Positions 1 to 7,313 of a DNA stretch of 18,790 bases are shown here, one piece after another (the first letter of the stretch is position 1; every line of letters starts with the position of its first letter). The notes beneath the pieces were generated by a model. It ran no database searches, was not told the DNA's origin, and saw nothing but the letters and a program-made list of their open reading frames with translations. The position numbers were made by a program, and so were the translations under genes. The DNA comes from Nocardioidaceae bacterium. Its GTDB lineage: Bacteria; Actinomycetota; Actinomycetes; Propionibacteriales; Nocardioidaceae. Location: contig JACCZI010000218.1 of NCBI GenBank assembly GCA_013696015.1, positions 1 to 18,790 on the forward strand. Reading direction: 5' to 3'.

Positions 1-581
1 AGGGCCGCCAGGTTGCCGGGCAGTCGGTGTCGACCGGGTTGTGGGGTGGCCAGGAGCGCAGCACGCTGTTCTGCTGCTACGCCGTCGACGACGTCGACAC
101 CGCCCTCGTCGCGATCCGCGCCGCCGGCGGTACGGCCGAGCGACCGACCGACGAGCCGTACGGGCGCACCGCCATGTGCACCGACGACGCGGGTGGGGTG
201 TTCGCGGTGTTCGAGCCGGTGCCGGGCACGCCACGGCCGCCGGTGCACGGGGAGGAGCATGGCGACCTGTCCTACGTGACCTACCTGGTGAGCGACTCGG
301 CTGCGGCCCGGGCGTTCTACGGCAGCGTGCTCGGTTGGCGGTTCAGCCCCGGACGGGTCGATGACGGCTGGAACGTCGACGTGGCGCCGATGGTCGGGCT
401 GGCCGGCGGCCACGACACCGACCTGATCGTGCCGATGTGGCAGGTCCATGACATCGGGGACGCCGTCGAGCGGGTTCGGCGGGCCGGTGGCGAGGCCAGC
501 GAGCCGCAGCAGCAGCCGTACGGGCTGATGGCGGAGTGCACCGACGACCAGGGCGGCCGCTTCTACCTCGGCCAGCTGTGA
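1..581 (+). CDS. VOC family (glyoxalase-like) protein, two tandem domains, 5' end missing
   Basis: The reading frame is open to the left edge, so the start lies outside the window. A GTG at 27 is possible but would cut into the first domain. Two similar VOC halves are visible. The first ends in AMCTDDAGGVFAVFEP. The second runs from LSYVTYLVSDSAAARAFY through the VLGWRF segment to AECTDDQGGRFYLGQL just before the stop. The repeated PYG(x)nCTDDxGG motif in both halves shows internal duplication. Tandem-VOC proteins of this kind are common in actinobacteria and include the mycobacterial CFP32 type. Their ligands vary widely (metal-dependent lyases, dioxygenases, resistance proteins), so no substrate is assigned. 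The gene is convergent with the threonine aldolase gene, with an inverted repeat between them. Confidence 0.85.
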   Translation, partial: GRQVAGQSVSTGLWGGQERSTLFCCYAVDDVDTALVAIRAAGGTAERPTDEPYGRTAMCTDDAGGVFAVFEPVPGTPRPPVHGEEHGDLSYVTYLVSDSAAARAFYGSVLGWRFSPGRVDDGWNVDVAPMVGLAGGHDTDLIVPMWQVHDIGDAVERVRRAGGEASEPQQQPYGLMAECTDDQGGRFYLGQL

Positions 582-601
582 AGGCCCGCTCGCTCCTCGA
601 C

Positions 602-649
602 TGGCGGTAGCCACATGGCAGACACGCCGGGCGTGTCGGGGTCATCTGG

Positions 650-658
<9 letters not shown>
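602..658. terminator. Nested inverted repeat between convergent genes, candidate bidirectional terminator
   Basis: The outer arms are TGGCGGTAGCCA (602-613) and TGGCTACCGCCA (647-658), a perfect 12-bp stem. Inside it a second perfect 8-bp stem pairs GACACGCC (621-628) with GGCGTGTC (630-637). The right outer arm covers the last codons and stop of the minus-strand threonine aldolase gene, and the left arm lies about 20 bases past the VOC stop. There is no T-run, which is usual for high-GC actinobacterial terminators. The position between two converging genes suggests termination in both directions. This is an inference from structure and location. Confidence 0.55.
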
Positions 659-1657
<999 letters not shown>

Positions 1658-1686
1658 CTTGGGCAGCCTAGGCCGACGGGTACGGC

Positions 1687-1703
1687 GACCGAGTCACTCG
1701 GTC
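1687..1703 (-). other. Small stem-loop at the alaX stop codon
   Basis: GACCGAG (1687-1693) pairs perfectly with CTCGGTC (1697-1703) around a 3-base loop. The stem overlaps the AlaX stop codon (1702-1704) and lies in the 44-base gap before the threonine aldolase start. It could attenuate read-through or only stabilise the 3' end. A 7-bp stem with no T-run is weak evidence for a terminator. Confidence 0.3.
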
Positions 1704-2442
1704 AGTCGGCAACGCGGATGCGTACCCGCCGGAATCCCTTGCCCTTGTTCTCCACCTTGGCCACCTCGATCCGGCCGATCTGGTGGGTGGACGCGACGTG
1801 GGTGCCGCCGTCGGCCTGGGTGTCGAGGCCGACGATGTCGACGATGCGCACCAGCTCGACGTCGGGCGGCACCAGGTTGGTCGCGGTGCGGATGATGTCG
1901 GGGATCGCGAACGCCTGGTCGCGCGGCAGCACGTCGACGGTGATCGCCCGGTCAGTGGCGACCTCGGCGTTGCAGGCGGCCTCGACGGTTGCCTTGAAGT
2001 CTGGTGGGACGTCGGGGAGGTTGAAGTCCATGCGCGCCGTCCCCGGCTCCATGTTGCCGCCGGTGACCAGCGCGCCGAAGTCGCGGAACACCACGCCCGA
2101 GAGCAGGTGCAGCCCGGAGTGGGTGCGCATCAGCAACGTGCGGCGCTCGTCCTCGACCGCTCCGCGCACGGCGGTGCCGGGTGAGGGCAGCGGGTCGTCC
2201 TCGTGGGGCAGCAGGTGCAGGTCCTCGCCTTGGCGTACGCCCACGATCCGGGTCTGTACCCCGTCCCAGAGCAGGACGCCATGATCGGGCGGCTGGCCAC
2301 CCCCGCCCGGGTAGAACGCCGAACGGTCCAAGACGATGCCGTCATCGGCGTCCGCTGCCAGTACGACGGCGTCCCACTCGCGCAGGCTCTGGTCAGCCAT
2401 CTCGAGCCGCTGTGTCCGGCCGAGCCGGTCGAGGTCACCCAT
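1702..2442 (-). CDS. alaX: AlaX-type alanyl-tRNA editing protein (trans-editing domain)
   Basis: This is a free-standing homologue of the AlaRS editing domain. Such proteins hydrolyse mischarged Ser- or Gly-tRNA(Ala) in the cytoplasm. With the chosen start (ATG at 2442, 246 aa) the protein contains the N-terminal beta-barrel motif AFYPGGGGQPPDHG (42-55), the HxxxH zinc motif as H108-SGL-H112, and the distal ADGGTHVAST segment (210-219) with H215. The canonical Cys of CGGTHV is Asp211 here. The frame is open further upstream to 2571, but those codons translate two palindromes. RTQRLEMADQSLREWDA aligns with typical AlaX N-termini, which favours 2442; 2400 is also possible. No strong ribosome-binding site distinguishes them. 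The gene follows the DAHP synthase gene on the same strand. Confidence 0.85.
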   Translation of the reverse strand: MGDLDRLGRTQRLEMADQSLREWDAVVLAADADDGIVLDRSAFYPGGGGQPPDHGVLLWDGVQTRIVGVRQGEDLHLLPHEDDPLPSPGTAVRGAVEDERRTLLMRTHSGLHLLSGVVFRDFGALVTGGNMEPGTARMDFNLPDVPPDFKATVEAACNAEVATDRAITVDVLPRDQAFAIPDIIRTATNLVPPDVELVRIVDIVGLDTQADGGTHVASTHQIGRIEVAKVENKGKGFRRVRIRVAD

Positions 2443-2507
2443 CCGGGCAGCGTACGGCGCGAGGAGAGCGCGCGTGTCTGGCGACCTCACTTCCCATGGC
2501 TGCGGGT

Positions 2508-2539
2508 CACTCCCAACAGGTTCGAACCCATTGGGAGTG
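2508..2539. repeat. 32-bp interrupted palindrome with GGTTCGAACC core
   Basis: CACTCCCAA (2508-2516) is the exact reverse complement of TTGGGAGTG (2531-2539). Between them is the perfect 10-bp palindrome GGTTCGAACC (2519-2528), flanked on each side by one mismatched CA pair. In total 28 of 32 positions obey dyad symmetry about 2523/2524. It lies upstream of the AlaX start and downstream of the DAHP synthase stop, a suitable place for an operator or a second terminator hairpin. No regulator is recognised. Confidence 0.55.
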
Positions 2540-2542
2540 CTG

Positions 2543-2566
2543 CTATCCCATGTGAACATGGGATAG
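2543..2566 (-). terminator. Stem-loop just after the DAHP synthase gene, candidate terminator
   Basis: CTATCCCATG (2543-2552) pairs perfectly with CATGGGATAG (2557-2566) around a 4-base loop. It begins 11 bases past the minus-strand DAHP synthase stop, where an intrinsic terminator or attenuator would be expected. No T-run follows on the minus strand, so strength is uncertain. The second palindrome at 2508-2539 follows immediately in the direction of transcription. Confidence 0.5.
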
Positions 2567-2577
2567 GGCATCGGCCG

Positions 2578-3912
2578 TCAGCGGGCGGAGAGCATCTCGG
2601 CGACGAGGAAGGCCAGCTCGAGTGACTGGGCGCGGTTGAGCCGTGGGTCGCAGGCGGTTTCGTAGCGGTTCGCCAGGTCACCCGCACCGAGCCGCCCGCC
2701 GCCGCCGACGCACTCGGTGACCTCGTCACCGGTCAGCTCGACGTGCAGGCCGCCCGGCCAGGTTCCGAGCCCGCGGTGCACCTCGAAGAAGCCGCGTACC
2801 TCGTCGATCACGTCGTCGAACGCCCGTGTCTTGTGCCCGCCGGCCGTCTCGTAGGTGTTGCCGTGCATGGGATCGCACACCCATGCCGCGCGGACGCCCG
2901 CAGCGGTGGTCTTCGCCACCAGCGCCGGCAGTACGTCGCGCACCCGCTGCGCCCCCATCCGGGTGATGAACGTCAGCCGGCCGGGTTCTCGGTCCGGGTC
3001 GAGCCGGTCGGCCAGCGCGATGGCGTCGTCGGCGCTGGTCGAGGGGCCGAGCTTGACGCCGATCGGATTGCGCACCGCCGCCAGCAGCGCGACGTGAGCG
3101 CCGTCGAGCTGCCGGGTGCGCTCGCCCACCCACAGCAGATGGGCTGAGACGTCGTACGCCGCACCGGTGCGCGAGTCCAGCCGGGTCATGGCGTGCTCGT
3201 ACTCGAGCACCAGCGCCTCGTGCGAGGCGAAGAAGTCGACCGAGTGGAACTCCTGCGGCTCGACGCCACACGCAGCCATGAACGCCAGCGCCCGGTCGAT
3301 CTGCGCCGCCATCTGCTCATAGCGTTGGCCGACCGGGCTGGTCCTCACGAAGTCGGTGTTCCACGCATGCACCTGGCGCAGGTCGGCATAACCACCGGTG
3401 ACGAACGCCCGGCTGAGGTTCAACGTGACCGCCGAGGCGTTGTACGCGCCGAGCAGCCGCCGCGGGTCAGGCTCGCGCGCCGCCGCAGTGAACTCGTGCC
3501 CGTTGACCGCGTCCCCGCGGTACGCCGGCAGCGTCGTCGAGCCGCGCGTCTCGGTGAAGCTGGAACGCGGCTTGGCATACTGCCCGGCGATCCGACCGAG
3601 CTTGACTACCGGCACGCTGGCCGCGTACGTCAGCACGATGGCCATCGACAACAGCACCTGTAGCTTGTTGCCGACGCCGTCAGCGGTCACCGCGTCGAAC
3701 GTCTCGGCGCAGTCGCCGCCCTGCAGCAGGAACGCCTCACCGTCGGCGACCCCGGCCAGCTTGGTGCGCAGCCGGTCGCACTCGCCGGCGAACACCAGCG
3801 GTGGCATCCGGCGCAACTCGGTGACTACTTTGTCGCGTACGGCGGCGTCGGGCCAGACCGGCTGCTGGGCGGCACCCCGGGCACGAAGCTGGTCCAGTGT
3901 TGGGAGCTCCAC
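2578..3912 (-). CDS. aroG: Class II 3-deoxy-7-phosphoheptulonate (DAHP) synthase
   Basis: Condenses phosphoenolpyruvate with erythrose 4-phosphate, the first step of the shikimate pathway. The 444-aa product has class II (plant/mycobacterial) length. Visible motifs include QGGDCAETF (64-72) with metal-ligand Cys68, GRIAGQYAKPRS (106-117) in the PEP site, LWVGERTRQLDGAHVA, NPIGVKLGPS, and DPMHGNTYE with a metal-site Asp and His. The start is GTG at 3912, giving MELPTLDQLRA. The frame continues upstream only by overlapping the phosphofructokinase gene and is not credible there. The gap to the upstream phosphofructokinase stop is 22 bases, so the two are probably one transcript. The symbol follows mycobacterial usage; other actinobacteria use aroH or aroF. 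Confidence 0.93.
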   Translation of the reverse strand: MELPTLDQLRARGAAQQPVWPDAAVRDKVVTELRRMPPLVFAGECDRLRTKLAGVADGEAFLLQGGDCAETFDAVTADGVGNKLQVLLSMAIVLTYAASVPVVKLGRIAGQYAKPRSSFTETRGSTTLPAYRGDAVNGHEFTAAAREPDPRRLLGAYNASAVTLNLSRAFVTGGYADLRQVHAWNTDFVRTSPVGQRYEQMAAQIDRALAFMAACGVEPQEFHSVDFFASHEALVLEYEHAMTRLDSRTGAAYDVSAHLLWVGERTRQLDGAHVALLAAVRNPIGVKLGPSTSADDAIALADRLDPDREPGRLTFITRMGAQRVRDVLPALVAKTTAAGVRAAWVCDPMHGNTYETAGGHKTRAFDDVIDEVRGFFEVHRGLGTWPGGLHVELTGDEVTECVGGGGRLGAGDLANRYETACDPRLNRAQSLELAFLVAEMLSAR

Positions 3913-3934
3913 AGCGCCAGGGTACGGAGCGTGC

Positions 3935-4960
3935 TCAGCCGAAGAGGACCTCGGCCTCGTCGTACAGCTCGGGGCGTACGGTCTTGAGCTCGCCGGTGCC
4001 CTCCGACAACGGCACCCGCACGATGTCGGTTCCGCGCAGCGCGACCATCGTGCCGTAGTCGCCCTCGTGGACGGCTGTGATGGCGTGCAGGCCGAAGCGA
4101 GTGGCCAGCCAGCGGTCGAACGCCGTCGGCGTGCCGCCGCGTTGGACGTGGCCCAGGACCACGGTCCGGGCTTCCTTGCCGGTGCGCTGCTCGATCTCCA
4201 CGGCCAGCCAGTTACCGATCCCGCCGAGGCGCACGTGGCCGAACGCATCCACATCGGCGCTGACGAGCGCGGTCGTCCCGGAAGCCGGCACGGCGCCCTC
4301 GGCGACCACGATGATCGGGGAGTACTGCGTGGCGAAGCGGCTCTCGACCTGGCCGCAGACGCGCTCGATGTCGAACGGGCGCTCGGGGATCAAGATGATG
4401 TTGGCCCCAGCCGCCAGGCCGCAGTGCAGGGCGATCCAGCCGGCGTGGCGGCCCATGACCTCGACGACCAGGACCCGGTGGTGCGACTCGGCGGTGGTGT
4501 GCAGCCGGTCGATGGCCTCCATGGCGATGTTGACCGCGGTGTCGAACCCGAACGTGAAGTCGGTCCCCGACAGGTCGTTGTCGATCGTCTTCGGCACCCC
4601 CACGACGTTGACGCCGAGGTCGGAGAGCCGGGTGGCCACACCCAAGGTGTCCTCGCCGCCGATTGCGATCAGGGCGTCGATCGACAACGAGCCAAGGTTG
4701 CCGGTGATCTGCTCGACACCCCCCTCGACTGAGAACGGGTTGGTGCGCGAGGACCCGAGAATGGTCCCGCCGCGCGGCAGAATCCCCCTCACCTGCGGGA
4801 CACCGAGCTCCCTGACGTTCCTTTCCAGTACGCCGCGCCAACCGTCGCGGAAGCCGACGAACTCAGCGCCGTACTGCTGGACGCCCTTGCGCACGACCGC
4901 CCGGATCACCGCGTTCAGACCGGGGCAGTCACCGCCACCGGTCAGGACCCCTACCCGCAC
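3935..4960 (-). CDS. pfp: 6-phosphofructokinase, group III, pyrophosphate-type signature
   Basis: Phosphorylates fructose 6-phosphate to fructose 1,6-bisphosphate in glycolysis. The 341-aa protein has the group III PFK layout: GVLTGGGDCPGLNAVIR (4-20), GGTILGSSRTNP (64-75), GGEDT (101-105), PKTIDND (123-129) and MGRHAGW (169-175). Asp104 and Lys124 occupy the two positions that separate PPi-dependent enzymes (Asp/Lys) from ATP enzymes, which have Gly at 104 (GGEGT in Streptomyces and Mycobacterium, from memory). The protein therefore looks like the PPi-dependent Amycolatopsis methanolica enzyme. The donor is inferred, not shown. The start is GTG at 4960 with a close GGAGG (complement of 4965-4969). 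It is divergent from the DUF1028 gene and leads into the DAHP synthase gene. Confidence 0.93.
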   Translation of the reverse strand: MRVGVLTGGGDCPGLNAVIRAVVRKGVQQYGAEFVGFRDGWRGVLERNVRELGVPQVRGILPRGGTILGSSRTNPFSVEGGVEQITGNLGSLSIDALIAIGGEDTLGVATRLSDLGVNVVGVPKTIDNDLSGTDFTFGFDTAVNIAMEAIDRLHTTAESHHRVLVVEVMGRHAGWIALHCGLAAGANIILIPERPFDIERVCGQVESRFATQYSPIIVVAEGAVPASGTTALVSADVDAFGHVRLGGIGNWLAVEIEQRTGKEARTVVLGHVQRGGTPTAFDRWLATRFGLHAITAVHEGDYGTMVALRGTDIVRVPLSEGTGELKTVRPELYDEAEVLFG

Positions 4961-5032
4961 GCTGCCTCCAGGTCGCTGGTGCAGCCCTCAGCGTGCCATG
5001 CCGGTCGCGGCCGTCGGCACGGTCTCCCCGGT

Positions 5033-5046
5033 TAGGTTGAGTGTCA
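5033..5046 (+). promoter_or_regulatory. Candidate -10 element for a leaderless DUF1028 mRNA
   Basis: TAGGTT at 5033-5038 fits the TANNNT form of actinobacterial -10 elements. It ends 7 bases before the ATG at 5046, so transcription would begin at or next to the start codon. No convincing -35 is seen, and the segment before the ATG has only a poor Shine-Dalgarno match. Support is positional only. Confidence 0.35.
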
Positions 5047-5870
5047 TGACCTTCTCGATCGTGGCCCGCTCGCCCGACGGCCGCAGCTGGGGTGTCGCGG
5101 TGGCCTCGAAGTTCCTGGCCGTCGGCGCGGCGGTGCCCGCCGCACGAGCCGAGGTCGGCGCGATTGCGACCCAGTCGTTCGCGAACACGATGTACAAGCG
5201 GGACGGGCTCGAGCTGCTCGGGTCGGGCCGGTCGGCGCAACAGACACTCGACGCGTTGCTGGGCGCCGACGACGACGCCGAGCACCGCCAGGCCGGCGTG
5301 GTCGATGCCGACGGCCGGGCCGCCTCGTGGACGGGCTCCCAGTGCCTGGACTGGGCCGGCGGGGTCACCGGTCCGGGGTACGCCGTCCAGGGGAACATCC
5401 TGACCGGCCCGGAGGTCGTCGAGGTCATGGCGCAGACCTATCTGCAGACGGCTGGCGACGCCTTGCCTGAGCGCCTGGTGGCGGCTCTGCGTGCCGGTGA
5501 CGCCGCCGGCGGGGACCGGCGCGGTCGACAGAGCGCGGCGCTGCTGGTGGTGTCCGACTCCGGGGGCTACACAGCCGGGGACGACCTGGCTTACGACCTC
5601 CGGATCGACGACTCCCCGGACCCGTGCCCCGAGCTGGCCCGGCTGCTCGAGCTGCACCACGGGTACTTCGACCGGCCCGACGAGGCGACGCTGCTACCCC
5701 TTCAGGGTGAGCTGGCACACGAGGTCGAGCGGCTCCTCGCCACACTCGGCTACCCCGACCTAGACACCTGGGCGGGCGTAGAGAACTACGAGCTTCGCCT
5801 CGTGCCCGGCCGCGTCGACCCGTACGTCCTGGACCGACTCCGTGACCAGGCCGCTTCGCGTACGAGGTGA
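5046..5870 (+). CDS. DUF1028 domain-containing protein (Ntn-hydrolase-like)
   Basis: The 274-aa product matches the DUF1028 family. It begins MTFSIVARSPDGRSWGVAVA, then has VGAIATQSFANTMY (37-50), GPGYAVQGNILTGPEVV (109-125) and the conserved GGDRRGRQSAALLVV (155-169). The C-terminal third (about 185-274) contains a segment rich in YDLRIDDSPDP and ENYELRL. The family is predicted to have an N-terminal-nucleophile hydrolase fold; biochemical function is unestablished, so none is assigned. Thr2 would be the candidate nucleophile if the initiator Met is removed. The start at 5046 gives the canonical N-terminus. It is divergent from the phosphofructokinase gene and convergent with the plsC-like gene. 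Confidence 0.85.
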   Translation: MTFSIVARSPDGRSWGVAVASKFLAVGAAVPAARAEVGAIATQSFANTMYKRDGLELLGSGRSAQQTLDALLGADDDAEHRQAGVVDADGRAASWTGSQCLDWAGGVTGPGYAVQGNILTGPEVVEVMAQTYLQTAGDALPERLVAALRAGDAAGGDRRGRQSAALLVVSDSGGYTAGDDLAYDLRIDDSPDPCPELARLLELHHGYFDRPDEATLLPLQGELAHEVERLLATLGYPDLDTWAGVENYELRLVPGRVDPYVLDRLRDQAASRTR

Positions 5871-5903
5871 CCAGCAGCAGCCGTCTCGGCCGCTATCGGG
5901 GAG

Positions 5904-6692
5904 TCAGGACGCCTGCGCCGCCGGGGGCTCGTCGAGGTCGTCGGAGGCAACCAGCTCCACCGCGGTGACCGGCTCCGCGATCGGGGTCACTCGTGCCGGT
6001 CCGGCCTTCGCGGCCCGCTTGGCGTCCTCCTTGGCGCGGGAGGCGTAGACGTCTACGTACTCCTGGCCGGACATGCGCATGATCTCGTACATCACCTCGT
6101 CGGTGATCGCCCGCAAGATGTAGCGGTCGCCCTCCATGCCCTCGTAGCGGCTGAAGTCCAACGGCGCGCCGAAGCGCACTCCGGGTCGGCGCAACCGGCC
6201 GAACACCTTGCCGGGCGGGGCGATCTCGTCGGTATGCAGCAGCGCGACCGGGATCACCGGGACCTTGGCCTCCAGCGCGAGGCGGGCCAGGCCGGTGCGG
6301 CCGCGGTAGAGCCGTCCGTCGTGCGAGCGGGTTCCCTCGGGGAAGATGCCGAAGAGGCCACCGGTTCCGAGGATCCGCAGCCCCGAGCTCAGAGCCCCCT
6401 CGGAGGCGCGGCCACCCGACCGGTCGATTGGCACCTGCCCGGCACCGAAGAAGAACCGCCGTTGCAGCCAGCCCTTGAGCCCGCGGCCTTCGAAGTACTC
6501 CGCCTTCGCCACGAACGTCACGCGGCGCGGCAACGCGAGCGGCATGAAGAGCCAGTCGGCGTACGAGAGATGGTTGCAGGCCAAGATCGCCGGCCCGTTC
6601 TCGGGGACGTTCTCAGCACCGTCGACCCACGGCCGGAACACCGTCCGCAGCGGCGGCCCGATGAAAATCCACTTCAGCATCCAGTAGAACAA
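5904..6692 (-). CDS. plsC: 1-acyl-sn-glycerol-3-phosphate acyltransferase family protein (PlsC-like)
   Basis: A membrane-associated acyltransferase that would acylate lysophosphatidic acid (or a related lysolipid) to phosphatidic acid in phospholipid synthesis. The 262-aa product has the HX4D catalytic motif in NHLSYADW (H41, D46), VPIDRSGG (87-94), FPEGTRS (117-123) and the VPVIPVALL segment. The C-terminal 50 residues are an Ala/Lys/Glu-rich tail (AKEDAKRAAKAG) of low complexity. The start is TTG at 6692, preceded at 7 bases by AAGGAGG. An in-frame ATG at 6680 is closer to the domain but has a worse-placed site. The frame continues further upstream across the convergent-strand genes and is not credible there. 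The exact acyl acceptor cannot be told from the sequence. Confidence 0.9.
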   Translation of the reverse strand: MFYWMLKWIFIGPPLRTVFRPWVDGAENVPENGPAILACNHLSYADWLFMPLALPRRVTFVAKAEYFEGRGLKGWLQRRFFFGAGQVPIDRSGGRASEGALSSGLRILGTGGLFGIFPEGTRSHDGRLYRGRTGLARLALEAKVPVIPVALLHTDEIAPPGKVFGRLRRPGVRFGAPLDFSRYEGMEGDRYILRAITDEVMYEIMRMSGQEYVDVYASRAKEDAKRAAKAGPARVTPIAEPVTAVELVASDDLDEPPAAQAS

Positions 6693-6699
6693 CCTCGCG

Positions 6700-6706
6700 C
6701 CTCCTT
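6700..6706 (-). promoter_or_regulatory. Strong ribosome-binding site fixing the TTG start of plsC
   Basis: On the minus strand AAGGAGG is followed by 7 bases and then TTG (6690-6692). The next ATG (6678-6680) would be 19 bases away. The site therefore supports the TTG start and an N-terminus of (M)FYWMLKW. Confidence 0.7.
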
Positions 6707-6827
6707 CGACCCCAGACCCTACTCGCGCCTGGACTCCCCGGATACCGGCCCGGCCGCTTCGCTCGCCGGAGTTCCTGTCGACGTGACACCATGCCGGAAG
6801 AGGACCAGAGAGAATTCGAGGTGGGGG

Positions 6828-7295
6828 ATGCCGGCCGACCAGCCCGACGACCTCGACGTCACGTTTGCCCGCATCGTCGCGAGCTACGACGCGGGGCTGG
6901 AGCGCGACGCCGATGTCCCCTGGCCGGCGTCGGAGGACGTGGACGAGTCGGCTCCACCACCGGTCCGCGCGGCCACGCCCGCCGGACCGCCACTGCCACT
7001 TGACCGCCCGTTCGACGACCCGCTGAACACGCCGGCCAGCTGGGAGGACGAGGGACACTTCCGGCCGCCGACGCCAGCGCCGTTCCCGCCGGCCAAACGG
7101 GTAACGCTGCTCGCCTGGGCAGGCGTACTCGGCGCGCCGGTCGCCTTCCTGCTGGCTACGCTGGTCGGAGTGCTGCTGCCTCGTCTCGTCACCGGTGTCC
7201 TGATTCTGGGGTTCGTCGGCGGGGTCTTCTGGCTGATCGTGACGATGAGCCGAGACGCCGGGGACTACGACCCTGACGACGGCGCCGTCGTCTGA
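6828..7295 (+). CDS. Hypothetical membrane protein with acidic/proline-rich N-terminal half
   Basis: A 155-aa product with no recognised domain. It starts MPADQPDDLDVTFARIVASY and continues with an acidic, Pro-rich, probably disordered region to about residue 85. Two hydrophobic stretches follow: LLAWAGVLGAPVAFLLATLVGVLL (about 93-116) and LVTGVLILGFVGGVFWLIVTM (about 118-139). It ends with a short acidic tail, DAGDYDPDDGAVV. The pattern is a cytoplasmic tail plus a two-helix membrane hairpin. Similar short proteins are frequent and uncharacterised in actinobacteria. The start is ATG at 6828 after a purine-rich GAGGTGGGGG. It is 18 bases upstream of the TIGR00300 gene and likely co-transcribed. 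No function is inferred. Confidence 0.8.
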   Translation: MPADQPDDLDVTFARIVASYDAGLERDADVPWPASEDVDESAPPPVRAATPAGPPLPLDRPFDDPLNTPASWEDEGHFRPPTPAPFPPAKRVTLLAWAGVLGAPVAFLLATLVGVLLPRLVTGVLILGFVGGVFWLIVTMSRDAGDYDPDDGAVV

Positions 7296-7302
7296 GGCAG
7301 CG

Positions 7303-7308
7303 AAGGAG
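7303..7308 (+). promoter_or_regulatory. Ribosome-binding site deciding the GTG start of the TIGR00300 gene
   Basis: AAGGAG at 7303-7308 is 5 bases before the GTG at 7314. The ATG at 7310 is in another frame and too close to the site. The spacing supports GTG initiation. Confidence 0.65.
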
Positions 7309-7313
7309 CATGC

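Noticed and set aside
2516..2532. GGTTCGAACC resembles the T-loop of a tRNA
   Set aside because: On neither strand can a 5-bp T-stem form around TTCGAAC, and no anticodon or acceptor arms are nearby. The element is better described as part of the 32-bp palindrome.
2443..2571. N-terminal extension of the AlaX protein to an ATG at 2571
   Set aside because: The extra 43 codons translate two palindromes and lack family similarity. The downstream ATG at 2442 gives the normal AlaX N-terminus.
3913..4254. Long N-terminal extension of the DAHP synthase frame
   Set aside because: It overlaps the phosphofructokinase gene in another frame on the same strand and has no family similarity. GTG at 3912 fits class II length.
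3398..4732. Plus-strand open frame opposite DAHP synthase and phosphofructokinase
   Set aside because: It is antisense to two conserved enzymes and its translation resembles no protein family.
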